Below, piece by piece: positions 1 through 10,867 of a stretch of 64,000 nt of DNA. The first letter of the stretch is position 1; each line of letters opens with the position of its first letter. Both the position numbers and the translations under genes were made by a program. This DNA is from Stereum hirsutum FP-91666 SS1 (Eukaryota > Basidiomycota > Agaricomycetes > Russulales > Stereaceae): assembly GCF_000264905.1 (NCBI RefSeq), contig NW_006763145.1:1103113-1167112 (forward strand). Direction: 5' to 3'. The notes beneath the pieces are model-generated. The model was given only the letters and a program-made list of their open reading frames with translations. It was not told the DNA's origin and did not search any database.

Positions 1-440
1 AGATAGGCGAGTCAGCGATGATGATGGCGATGATAGAGAGGATGGGTGCGCACCTGCAAGTGGGAGGGTCGTCGACGACGGCGACGACGGCGATGATGCT
101 GAAGATGGGGACAAGGAGGGTGGTCAGCAACGATGACGATGACGACAATGACAGAGAGAAGGGGGCGCACCTGAGAAGGAGGAGGGTCGGCGATGTTGTC
201 GTCGATGAGGTTGGCGACGATGTTGGCGACGACAATGCTGACGTGGCAAAGAGTGAAAGGCATCAGCGACGAGCGAAGGGTACGACGATGACGACGACGA
301 CAAGCAAAGAGGGACTCACCAACATCGACGACACCAACGTCGACAGCGTCGAGGACAGTGAGCGAGCGAGCTTGAGGGAAGGGAGGAGGGGAGGAGAAAA
401 TGTGGGGGATGCAAGTGGTCAAGAGTCAACCAATGCCTGC
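1..440. repeat. Low-complexity GAY/GACGAC-rich repeat tract
   Basis: The tract is dominated by GAT/GAC/GGC trinucleotide runs (about 60-110, 128-150, 195-235, 285-300). A longer imperfect repeat is also visible: a GCGCACCTG...GGAGGGTCG block near 49-72 recurs near 166-188, giving a period of roughly 117 bp. The open frames through it on both strands encode only Asp/Asp-Gly or Arg/His-rich low-complexity peptide, so I do not call a gene. It could be a minisatellite or the edge of a repetitive exon outside the window. Confidence 0.55.
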
Positions 441-1754
441 CCCCCAGTTCTGTTCGGAGGGGACTCTTATATACCTTTCCAGAGTCCGTAAAAAAAGACC
501 AGACACCGGAAATACAAACGGGAAAATAAAACCCTTAGAAACCGCCCCCAGCCGGCTGCCTCGAGGCAGGGCGGTATCGCATTCCGCCGCTAGCAAGATA
601 AAGCGCAGCACAGCAGGACGTCCGAATGCGGCCACTGGTGTGAAAAGTGAACTGAATAAACGCAAAAAGAAGCGCGTGAGGCGGGATTATGTGGGCTTGT
701 GTCAGGGAAAGAAGTCTGGACGGTACGAGGTGGAGCATGGGATGCGGAATGGAAGCTTCGTAATCAAATTCGATGAATAAATTTTGCCGCGGCGGAGGAA
801 TGCGGGTACAGGAAAACGCAGAGAAAAAGGCAAGCTCAAGAGGGTGTCCCAATCGGGAAGACAATGCGTTCTCCAGTAATGCGGCTCGCACTAGGCCCAC
901 AGCCGCTCCACAGCCTCCACCAAGACCTCTCAGCCCATCGCACGTCGAGTATAGCGCTCCCGCCAGCATAGAATAGAACGACATGGATAATGTTTAGAGG
1001 GGACGCACGAATATCCATAGGGAGCGTCCAGTGGCTTGCCCATGGCACAGAGAAGTTGAACATAATAATCGGCGAGCGTCGGAAATGTTCAGCCACCGGA
1101 TCGATGGATTTGCCGCCGGCATCGCGTGGAAACCATGTGCGCGATGTGTCCAATTGCCAATTGTAACTATGAGCCGCGTCTCTATTACGGCGCGGGGTCC
1201 GGTGGTGGCGTAACAGTGTGGCGCCCTCTGGAACGTCTCGTCTTAGGCGAGAGGGAGGAGGGAAGATAAGAGGGTATAAGAGAGACTGGGAGAAGGGGAA
1301 TGAAAGGCTTATATACTTTTTCGTAAATGGTTTGGGGTTGCCATGCCTGCGTGCCAACCTTTGTGCTGTGGCGGCATTGTAAGTTGGCACGGACAATGCG
1401 CATTGATGGCAATGACTCACGCACGATCACCGTTGGCCAATTTGTAAGGCGACGGGGGACATGAAAGGGAAAGAGTTGCTATGAGAACATGAATTTTAGA
1501 CACAGAGCAAAGCTATGCCAGCGCGCTGGAATGGAGGCGAAGTGTGGACTGGGTTCGTGGAGACCTTGCATGGGTCGCGTCAAAAGGCGAGCGACGGTCT
1601 GACTACTGTTCTATCACGCTCAGATATATCTTTCAGAGCTGTGTGGACATCCAGTCCTTGAGCTCGTGGATGGAACAATAATATTGCACTGTATTAGGTG
1701 AAAAGGGCAGGAATAGCGATATGTAAAAGACGATGCACGGCTAACGGACGGACT
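441..1754. other. Intergenic, no gene recognised
   Basis: Open frames on both strands overlap each other without recognisable domains. A TATA-like TCTTATATACC lies near 467-477 but no convincing gene follows it. The right end is the 3' flank of MRPL46. Confidence 0.4.
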
Positions 1755-2856
1755 CTAGAAGTCGGACAACATATCCTTCACACCCGTCCAATACTCTGCC
1801 TCTACCCGCTTTTCGATCTCCTCTTTCACGAGCCAGGCGAAATCGGAATGTAACTCGGGTTTCGGGTGGACTTGACCGGAGAGGATGTGCGCTTTGTAGA
1901 AGAAGACGCAGGTCTGGTAAGGAGGGGTTCGTCAGTGGGGTTGTTCATGATACGAGTGAGATGAGAAGGGAAGAGGAAAGCGTACTTTGTGAAGAGCCTG
2001 GGGGTTCGTGGACGGTGTTGAGGAGTAACGCTCGTAAAGGCCGATGGGCACTCGACTGACGAGCCAGCTATCCATGTTGACACCAAGCTGCTCGTCCATA
2101 TCACGTTGCGCAGCCTATAGCAAACCAAATCCTTTTCAAAAACCCATCATACACCCACATAACCGTCGAAAACAAAAACACACCTCATGCAACAGCTCCC
2201 CAGGCCGCATCTCTCCCTCCGGGAACTTCCAAACCTCCTTGCCGTCTTGTTGGCCCTTACTCCTCACAACAAGATACAAATTCCTCTGCCCAAACCTATC
2301 CAAACTCTTCACATCCCCCTTCTCATCCGCCTCATGCCACCTCCCCAACACCGTCTCGTCCTCCTCCTGCCCCATCTTCCTCACATCCTCATTCGACACC
2401 CCACTTCCCGGCGCATCCTTCCCATCCGCACCGAACCCCCTACCAAACATCCTCCGCTCGCGATACCGCTCTTGTAAATTGAACTTCGACTCGAGCAGCG
2501 ACCCGGGCTTGAAATAAAAGTCGTACGGGAAGGGATTGTGCAGTGCGCGCTGGATGCGGGCTTGGTAGGCGTAGTACGCGCGTTCGAATGTCGTGGGTGT
2601 TTTGGTGAGCAGGGGGGATCGGTTCAGAATTAGGGATGTGTGGAGGGTGGGTTTTGGGGGTTTGCGTGGGCGGGTGCTAGGGGAGGGAGGGGGTGGAGAG
2701 GCAGAGCTGGAGAGGGGTGCTTCCGTGGCGAGACCGCGGTAGAACGACGCTGTAGATATAGGATGTTGTTAGACTGGATTCCAAGTAATGTGATGGAGAG
2801 ATATACGCACCGGTTGTGTGTCGCCTACATGAAGATAAAAGACCGCGAGAGGACAT
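1755..2856 (-). CDS. MRPL46: Mitochondrial large-subunit ribosomal protein L46 (mL46)
   Basis: This is a structural component of the mitochondrial 54S/39S ribosomal subunit with a Nudix-like fold. Model: four exons, 2856-2811, 2749-2184, 2114-1986 and 1913-1755, giving 299 residues; all junctions are GT-AG and in phase. The start is chosen because it produces a typical mitochondrial presequence (MSSRGLLSSCRRHTTASFYRGL: Arg/Ser rich, no acidic residue) directly joined to the body. Diagnostic segments are DRFGQRNLYLVVRS, VWKFPEGEMRPGELLHEAAQRD (the Nudix-like helix region) and the C-terminal FFYKAHILSGQVHP. The family assignment rests on this arrangement (substrate-like box, then LYERY and FFYKA). 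The next gene upstream, PIN4-like, is on the same strand but 1.36 kb away. Confidence 0.88.
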
Positions 2857-4213
2857 AGTAGCTCACCGGAACGTCGACGCGCTCGCTGTCGACTTGTGTT
2901 TCGATTTCGACGCGAAGGCAAAAGTCGAATTTTGGCCCCGTTCGGCGGTTACCGGTGGGTGGCGTTGACAAACGCTGTGGCTCAATCCTCCCTACAGAAT
3001 CCCTCAACGTCGATATTTCAAACTGCTTGCTCACACGCACACGATCAGACAAGTATCCAAATCACATATCTAACTAACGCAAACGCAAAAGAAAAGAAAA
3101 GAAAGAGAGTGCATATATATATACTCAAGTACTAGATCGTCGAATCCAGGACAAAATACCGACACGCCATAGACTTGCAAGGTAAGCCTGACCGACTAAC
3201 CCAAAGACAACGTCAAATCGAGATCACAAGCAACGTCGAATCGAAATCACAAGCAACGTCAAATCGAAATCACAAGCAAACAAAAAAAAACGAAGAAGGA
3301 GAGAGGAACAGGGACATAGGAAGTAGACACGGGACGGGGTCGTGAAAAGGATATGGTATGCATAGAAAACCGGAACTTAGAGCTGGATGGGGGTTGTTGA
3401 TTGTGTTGACTGGATTGATTGTGTTGTGTTGTGTTGTGTAATATGGAGTGAAATTGGAATTGGATGGACATGAGCAGAGTAAGAGTAATTACGACCCGGA
3501 TGGGATGGAGCAGTAAGCAGAATCAGATCGAAGACGAAGAGACGAAGACGAAGGAGAGAGAAACCCAGAGATGGGAAGCCATGCACTGCAGCAGGAAGAA
3601 ACGAGAACGGAGCAAAGGATGAGCACTAAAATAACCGGTTGTAGCAAGTAGGTAGGGATTCAGCTTTGAAGGAACTGGGGCACAGAACCGAGAGAACAAG
3701 TAGGAGTAGAACGAGAACGAGAAAAGAGAGGGAGAGGGAGAGAAGGAACGACTTTATGCGACATCGATTGGACTGGACTGAGTATTGAGTACTGAGTAAG
3801 GTGAGGTGGGAGTATGTTGGTTGGTTGGATTGGTGTATTAGAGAACATAGACAGAGCTTCCCGGTTCTCCCTAAAAAAGAGCGACGATAACTTCCACTGA
3901 CTGACGTACGAGTGCGAGTAAGAAGATGGTTAGAAGGAGAACCAGAGGAAAGAGCGCGAGCAGGGAGCAGAGAGTAAAGAGGCGTTAATGCTGGCGTTGC
4001 GTTGCCGAAAGGAAATATACAAGATCATGTATAGCGAGCGAAACCGAAAGATGGAAATCCGCGTAAGCAAGCAGAAGAAGAAAAAAATATTTCAGCACCA
4101 GATAATCACGAACGTAGACACAAAAGGGATAAGCAAACATGAACCGAGATTGAGGATTCAAACCTAACCGTCCATTCTCTAATGATCCAAATGACTTCGA
4201 CCTACCCCACCCT
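2857..4213. other. Intergenic region between MRPL46 and PIN4-like gene
   Basis: This holds the promoter of MRPL46 and the 3' flank of the PIN4-like gene. It has purine-rich and CT-rich stretches, TGTGT runs near 3410-3440 and a short tandem repeat (3208-3276, listed separately). No open frame shows a domain or coherent splicing. Confidence 0.5.
3208..3276. repeat. Three tandem copies of a 23-bp unit
   Basis: The unit begins CAACGTC and ends ATCACAAG; copies lie at 3208-3230, 3231-3253 and 3254-3276 with one or two differences between them. It sits in the upstream flank of MRPL46 and is followed by an A-run (3281-3290). Its role is unknown; it may simply be replication slippage. Confidence 0.85.
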
Positions 4214-6507
4214 TCACATCTCCAACGGCTCGTGCGACCTCGCCTCCAGGCCCCCGTTCCCCCTCGACAAAGTCTCACTAACCGCCACCCTCTCCCTCCT
4301 CGTCCCAAACCCGCCCACACCACCCCCCGGACCCCTCGGCTGCCTCACCACCCCTCCACTCGTCGGGCTATCCGCACCACCGTTGCCATTAACGCCCACA
4401 CCTGTCAACACGCTCGCCGGCAGACTGGGCACCGGAGGCACCCCGCTCCCGTTGTTGTTGGACGGCGAGTTGTTGTTGTTCGCGCCAAAATTGAGGTTCT
4501 GCCCGAAGAGAGCGCCGAACCCCCCGGGAGAGCGACGCGAGGGCGAGGCGATGGTGGCGTAGCCTTCGCGAATGTTTCCGTTGGAGGCGCGCGTGGTGAG
4601 GCGGGGAGCTTGCGTGTGTAGCGTCTTCATGTCCGGCATGGATTTCTTCATGCGGAGGGATTGGGCCATGGAGGGGGACGGGGTGAGGTACGCTGAGGGA
4701 ACGCGTTGCAGGGCTGGGTGCTGTTGCTGTCTCTGCAGGCACGAGATCGAATGAATGGGCACGTCAGTCAAGAGTAGAGAGGTATGATTGATGACAGACA
4801 GATATTGCATGCATAAAGGGTGAAGATGAGACGAACCTTTTCGGGGTCGATACGAGTCACGACGGCATGCCTGTCCTCGCCCTCGCCCGTCGAGTAATGA
4901 TACACGCCCAACTTCTGCGCGATCAGATGCACGACCCTCCTCTGCTTGGGACTGAGCGTCCTCGAGAACGCGAGCTCGTCCCGCATCGGGTCATCCTTGA
5001 ACAACAAGATCCTCGAATAAATCTCCAACGTCGACGGATCGTTCAGATCGAGCTCATTCGACGGGCTCTTCACGCCGCCGGACGGACCAGGCGACACCGC
5101 GTTCATCGGCTGTTGCAATTGCGGAGGCGGCGTGTGCGTCTGCATGCCGTACTGGTTGGGCATCGGCATCGGCGGCGGAGGCGAGTACTGCTGCGGACTA
5201 CCATACGCTGCCGTATTGCCCGCCGAGAACGAACGCTGTGGGACGAACGAGGACGTCCCCGGGGGCATGATCGGCCCAAAGTCGTCGTATGGGGTGCCTA
5301 CTCCCTGTTGTTGGGCGAGCTGGAGGCCCTGCTGCTGGAACTGCTGCGCGGGCGATTGTTGTTGGAGTTGTTCCTTCTCGAGCTGCATGGAGCGCATCCG
5401 GCGGATCGCCTTTTCGCGCTCGATCCGCTCCTTTTCGCCCTGTTGGAGGACTTTTTTGTATTCGACGCGGAGCTTGCGGCCTTGGACGTCGAAGCCGTTC
5501 AGAGCGGCGACGACGGCGTCGGCGTCGGAGGCTTGGCGGAAGTTGGCGAAGGCGAGGCCGCGGAAGGAGCCAGACTGGTCGAGGTGGTAGTTGAACGCGT
5601 AGGGGGTTGGGATGGAGAGGGAGACCTGGGGAATAAAACCATGTATTAGAGGGAATATATTTTGGAAAGTATTGTGAGGAGCCAAGAGATAGATCTAGAT
5701 CGTCCAGTTGATATGCTAAAATTGTGTGGCCCTGCCTTGGAGTCATGGGGCCACAGACGCGTCTTTAGAATGCTTTGTGGATGAATAAGGCAGGTCGATG
5801 CGTAGGTCGAAGAATGTGCGCCTCGGGTGCATTGTTCACCCGACATGGAGCACCAAAAGGACATTACGCGAGCAGTGCATGCATTGCATGGAGAAAGCAT
5901 CGCGTACAATACCGTGACTCGCACCATTCGACGAAACGACTGCACGCGAGACTTGGGAATATAATCTGAAACTCACGATGATATCAAGGAGGGTCTCGCG
6001 TTTGACATTAAAAGGGATGTTCTTGATGACGATTGCGGTGGGTATAATCTCATCGTCAGCACCCTGGCCTAGTGCACCTGGCATGCCCGGGGTGGTGATG
6101 TTCGGGAGTGGGGGCGAGCCGCCTCCCGAGGAAAGATCCGAGTTGTTGGGGGGCGAGAGGGAGCGATTATCGGGGTACATGGTAGAATTGTCAAGCCATT
6201 GCTGAGTATACACAAATAAATTGAATATGAGTATGCATCGGGTGAGATGAAACGGCAAAAGAAGACAGACAGATGGGAGGCCGCCGCGGATGGTCTTGTT
6301 CTTGAGGGGGGACTGGTTTAGGGTGAGTGGGTTGTACTGCGACTGGACGGGGACGGAGGGGGACGTCTGGAAGTAAAGGGGGTTCCTGCCGTTGTTGGAT
6401 GCGCCGCCGTTGCCGTCGTAGTCATAAGTGTCGTGCAGACGTTGGTGCGAGGGCTGGGAAGAGAGCGAAAGAGAACCGATATCCGGTGTTGGCGAAGAGC
6501 TAGTCAT
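4214..6507 (-). CDS. PIN4: PIN4/Cip1-like RNA-binding protein (RRM + R3H)
   Basis: This is a predicted post-transcriptional regulator of the family of S. cerevisiae Pin4/Mdt1 and S. pombe Cip1/Cip2. Four exons (6507-6271, 6201-5977, 5625-4837, 4732-4214) give 589 residues, and all introns fall in phase 0. The RRM begins in exon 2 (TAIVIKNIPFNVKRETLLDI, RNP2) and continues in exon 3 (SGSFRGLAFANFR, RNP1). Next come a charged helix, a Gln/Pro-rich linker and an R3H-like module (about 210 residues after the RRM): the segment from DDPMRDELAFSR to KLGVYHYS. The tail is Asn/Gly/Pro rich with SPTS-type sites. Intron 2, inside the RRM, is 351 bp, far longer than the others. The exon 1 donor (CATCT|GTCTGT) is the least certain junction. 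Confidence 0.87.
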
Positions 6508-8106
6508 GATGCGAGTCTGCTGCTGTCTGTCCTGTCCTTCTGTCCTGTCCGCGACAAATTAAAGAGATGGTCGTTCGTCGTGGTCGTGAATGTCAAACGG
6601 CAAGAAGAGCTGCAGCCTCCATCAACGATCCCGCGCTTTCTGGCATCTTCCGCCCCACGCGCGCCGTGCCCTTCGAATTCTCGACTAATTATTCAATGCT
6701 CCCGAATTCTTATTTCTGAATCGTCACCGTCTTCTTTCTCTTCATGCGAGGCAGGTCTGTTTCAATGTAATTAATTTCTGTAGGACCTTTCCATGTCGCT
6801 CGTTGACGACCGACATCGCGAGCACGAAGCAAGCGCGGTCCGCCGGCGGCTCCACCAGTTCCCGGCGCCACATCGACACCAAGAAATCATATATCTACCC
6901 TCCATTACCCGAGCAACTTCACCGTCATTTCTTGGGAGTCGAGACATCGGTGACGCTGGCCAGATCGAACTCGTCTCTATCCTCGGCTGTCTTCGAGCAA
7001 GCTCACGACTAAAGTGTGGCCCAATCCGATTCTCAGTTGGGCAGTGTACCATTCTAGGCGCCACTTCCATCCATACGATTGGCCGAATATCTCAGGATCG
7101 TTTTCTCTTCGCGAATCGCCTTTCTTCTTGCGTAAAGCGGTACTCGACATCCAAGGAGAACTTTAGTCGAGATAGGGCAGGACTCAGGTTCACGTCCAGT
7201 GTCAACTGCGTCATCACGGCGTGTGGGCCAGTGGGGCTATCCTCGACGTCCGTGATGAGCTCAGGGGTCGTACAAAACATGTACAACCACAGGGTCGGTC
7301 TGGATTATGTGGAATATAATCCACATGTATAGGAAGCTTGTAGGGCCAGAACCGGAGGGGGGGGATGAGATAACCAAGACTTTGTGTGCTGTTTCTGGTG
7401 TGGCGAAGAGAAACCCCGCTCCTTCGTTTCTCAACCAACCTCAACGTCAACGTTTAGTTGATTAGGGTCGATACTTTACTCAATCGGACTCTGAGCACGT
7501 CATAAACATCCAAGTCAACGATGGCCCTCGCGCCACACAGAAAGCAGTGCGGCAAAGTCGCCCCCAATGTGAACTTGTCGTCATTGTCTTGAAAACGTTC
7601 GCAAACGAATTGATGTTACTGTACAGATCCCATTCATCCAATCAACCTCAGGGATCTCGATGCGCACGAGGGTGAAGTACTGAGTGGGGTGCCCTCGAAG
7701 AGCTCGGGTTGGGTAGAATTTGAGCATGACGGACGGGACGAGGGTGACCGGAGGTGGTGGTACAGTATACATAGAAATACTGGGAGGGTATGCAAGAGCA
7801 TTTGACCACCCTAGGCTCACACGACTGCGCAAGCCGTAAAGCTTTTGTTGTAGATGGAAAGGAAATAGAAATACAGGAAGGGGAATAGGTTACGGTAAAG
7901 ACCTGGGTAGGACAAAGGCTTTTAGGGAGGGAAGGTGGGTAGTGTAAAATGATGAGTGATGAGCGAAGCCGACGAGACGAGGGCGAGTAAGAGGACGAGG
8001 ATGAGAACCGAGAGTGGAGGAGACGACGACACTGTCACTTTATATATATGCGAGGCCACTAGTTCTAGTTGAACAAGTGAGGTAGCGAGCGGCGGTCGAG
8101 AAAGAT
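6508..8106. other. Intergenic, no gene supported
   Basis: This holds the promoter of the PIN4-like gene and the 3' flank of the next minus-strand gene. Plus-strand frames at 6793-7332 and minus-strand frames at 6771-7070 and 7581-7832 are open, but they contradict each other and lack motifs. A small imperfect palindrome (ATGTGGA...TCCACAT) lies at 7307-7326. Confidence 0.4.
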
Positions 8107-9638
8107 TCAAGCGTAGTCCGTCTCTTGGCTGATACTAGGCTCCCACAGCGAACCAGAAGACTGGTGTCGAGGCGGTGTGCTCCGTCCCGCAGGACTCATC
8201 GCAGCAAAAGACACCCGGGGATGAGGTATTATAGAGGAAGGCAAAGCACTGGCGTTGATGAGTATGGTCGGATTGTACATGCGAAAGCTGCCATATTCCT
8301 GAGAGAAATCGGGTGAAAAGGGACTATTGGCGGTGATTGCAACGAGGAACATCCTGTATGACCAAGTCCTGGCACCAAGCGGGCATTCGTCCAGATCGCC
8401 CATAGCTGACCCATGCGTCACGACTAGCAGCAACGGTAGTTCGAGCTCTCACCAAGTATTTTCACCTACGTCAGACGCAGATCGAACTTGTATGGGAGGA
8501 ATGAATGAGGCAGTGGGGAAGAGACGCCTCAAGTTGTCGTCTGTGTCTTCGTCGCCCTCGATCGGTCTGATGGGCGGGACGTAGACGCCGAGGCCGATGA
8601 CTGGGGACGGCGGAAGAGAATCGGTTTGTTGGTGTTGGACTTCAGCTCTGCCGACATCATCCCTCTCTGCAGTCTGCGTCCCCGAAGGCTCAGTCATATG
8701 CCGTAGATGAAGTGAATTTGCCTCCCGAAACCGCGTTAAACCACTCAGGTCGATATGCGTAGTCCTCTGCGGCCAATTTCTTAAACGCTTAAGTGCGTCT
8801 GTCCATCCATCTAAAAATAACCCCCCCAAACCGTTCGCCATTGACGTTAACTTTGAACCACCAAGTCCTCTGTACGAGCCATCAGCATTAACGAGCATAA
8901 TACGGGCCCAATAATGAGCGGAGTCTTCTTGGACTTTTGTGTTGTTGATATCGTCACCGCGGGAGACAACTTCGGCGAGACCCAGAAGAATAGTAGCCAG
9001 CAGGTGTCTTCCGTGGCCATGGCGTAGTAGATTCCAGTCGGATTTCTTCGAAAGAAGGTCGAGAATGTACAAGGCGAGATAGGCATGGTCGGCAATGGGG
9101 TGTCTGAAGCCGGCGTGAAAAACGCGTTCGATAAATTCGGGCAGAGAGCCGAAATCGGGAATGGGGGTTGAGTCTGGCCTGCCAGTGAAGAAGATATTGA
9201 TGCGTGTTGCGAGTAAGGTCGAAGCGTCCAAGACATCATCCGAGTCCGGCATCGCAATTCTTTCTAGTGAAAGACAAGTTTCTGTCAGTGTTTCGCTCGT
9301 TGCGAGAACTCGCTTCACGCACCAAAATGAGGAGCAATATTCTGAGGGAAGGTTAATACCTGGAGTATGCAGGAATGCGTTTATAGCAGGAGTTTCGACG
9401 AACGAGGCGGGACGGGATTTGGCAATCGTGACGATAGGACGAAAGAGAGTCCCCCCGGACAGCACCTGTACTCAGCTTTATATAGTAGTAAATGAGCCTT
9501 ATCTGGGGAGCGGGCACTTTTGTTATTGATAGCTTGGACCTGACACACTGGTGAACAACAGACGGAACAGGAAGTGAACAAAACAGAGTCACTATAATGA
9601 CACTCGCTGCCACTGCCATGGCGCCGATTTGATGGCAT
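8107..9638 (-). CDS. Hypothetical protein, possible cyclin-like fold
   Basis: I do not recognise this gene with confidence. The model joins 9638-9540, 9465-9360, 9263-8466 and 8423-8107 into 439 residues; each junction is GT-AG and phase-consistent, which supports a real gene. The middle part (ATLLATRINIFF-type helix, FIERVFHAGFRHPIADHAYLALYILDLLSK, then HLLATILLGLAEVV) is alpha-helical with a spacing reminiscent of Pcl-type cyclin boxes. The usual Lys/Glu pair of a cyclin box is not evident, so this is only a guess. The C-terminal part (SPAGRSTPPRHQSSGS) is Ser/Pro rich. The first coding exon is the least certain: exon 2 has no in-frame ATG, so an upstream exon is needed. The start lies about 160 bp from the inserted transposon-like element. 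Confidence 0.5.
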
Positions 9639-9797
9639 CAGTGCGATAGGTTCATCGCAGGAGTTCTCAGAGCGGATTGCAGTGGTGAGGTGAACTTCTA
9701 GACAGAGTAGGCATGAGAGCATATATGAGCGGCACAGTCTGGTCTAAATCTAAAGTACCATGTTCTTGGAGGAAAATAGGGAAACAAGAAAGATGTA

Positions 9798-10675
9798 CTG
9801 TTCTGTCCAAAAGTAATGCAGCACCCTTGTAGTGGGAAAAATAAAGTGGTGTATTCCAGTGCTTTGAGATAATTACCACTGCTCAACTTTTGATCATACA
9901 GGAGAGCCACTATGCATGTATACAATAGAAAGGTACACTAGGAGTGTTTGTAAGATTCTTCCGTCATAGGCACAAAATATGACTGTTTTCATGCACCATC
10001 TACATGAATTTATTATGACACATTGAGGGGACCTTTCTGACCTGAATAAAATATGTATCTTCCCATTAGATAAAGAGCTTCACATTCATGAATTTTCCCA
10101 GATTTTACAACCATTTGTTGTTTGGCAGGAGCAGGATGGATGATCTGCAGCACGATGGCACACATGACAACCACACAAAATGCAAGGGATTTGATGGATA
10201 GATTTGATGTATCATACATCTACTTACAGAACACACTCAGTAGTGTAAGAATCTGCAGTCAACATATCTGTCCTCAAACCTCTTTCAAACTTACTGGTGA
10301 TGCATACTGGGCCACATTCCCCCATATCTCAAAAAAGGACGTGCCTCTCGCCAAAGAATTTAACATAAATCCTGAAAAAATCATGTATTGAAAGCCCATC
10401 ATCCTATGTAAATTTGTACATCCTGTTTTGGTCAAAAGTAATGCCTCAGCATGATAAAAGAAATTCATGAAGACACCACATGAAAATATTGATCTTTCAT
10501 AGCCATAAAAGCACAATCTTGAGAATGACCCTCACAGCCCTGTCTGGCATATACATACCTGGTGGCTCTCCAATATAGGCTAACTTTGAGCAACGGCATC
10601 AATCTTGAAGCACTAAAAAAGACTAATGTATTGTTACCACAAACTGGGGTGCTGCATTACTTTTGGACAGCACAG
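9798..10675. mobile_element. Non-autonomous Tc1/mariner-type element (878 bp)
   Basis: Terminal inverted repeats of 29 bp lie at 9798-9826 and 10647-10675; they match at 28 of 29 positions. Their core is CTGTCCAAAAGTAATGCAGC. Both ends are flanked by TA (9796-9797 and 10676-10677), the target duplication expected of Tc1/mariner transposases. The interior is AT-rich compared with its surroundings and has no open frame resembling a DDE/D transposase, so it is a MITE or deletion derivative. A degenerate third copy of the terminal motif (GTCAAAAGTAATGCCTCAGC) sits inside at about 10431-10450. The element lies between the unknown minus-strand gene and the truncated methyltransferase copy. Confidence 0.85.
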
Positions 10676-10816
10676 TAGTAACGCCGCACAGCAACTTGCG
10701 GCCAGCCCCGGACGCGAACTCCCGGAAAAGGCCGTCGCGGTTAGTCTCTAACCAGACCTTATATATGTAAGAAATCGTCGCGGTCACGTGTCCGACACGA
10801 CTCGACACGACGCGTA

Positions 10817-10857
10817 ACTTCGTGTTTTGTTTGCAACTTGCAAACAAAAGACGAAGT
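10817..10857. repeat. 41-bp near-perfect hairpin at the methyltransferase truncation point
   Basis: The arms 10817-10836 and 10838-10857 pair at 19 of 20 positions around a single central base; the left arm reads ACTTCGTGTTTTGTTTGCAA. The hairpin ends about 10 bp before the point where similarity to the full-length methyltransferase paralogue begins (about 10868). It may mark a rearrangement breakpoint or an element end. Confidence 0.8.
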
Positions 10858-10867
10858 ACCCCTTGCG

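Noticed and set aside
4867..5649. 260-residue plus-strand open frame rich in Arg/Leu
   Set aside because: It is the antisense shadow of the PIN4-like exon; the minus strand carries clear RRM and R3H motifs.
6793..7332. 179-residue plus-strand open frame upstream of PIN4
   Set aside because: No motif, no codon pattern unlike background, and contradictory open frames on the other strand.
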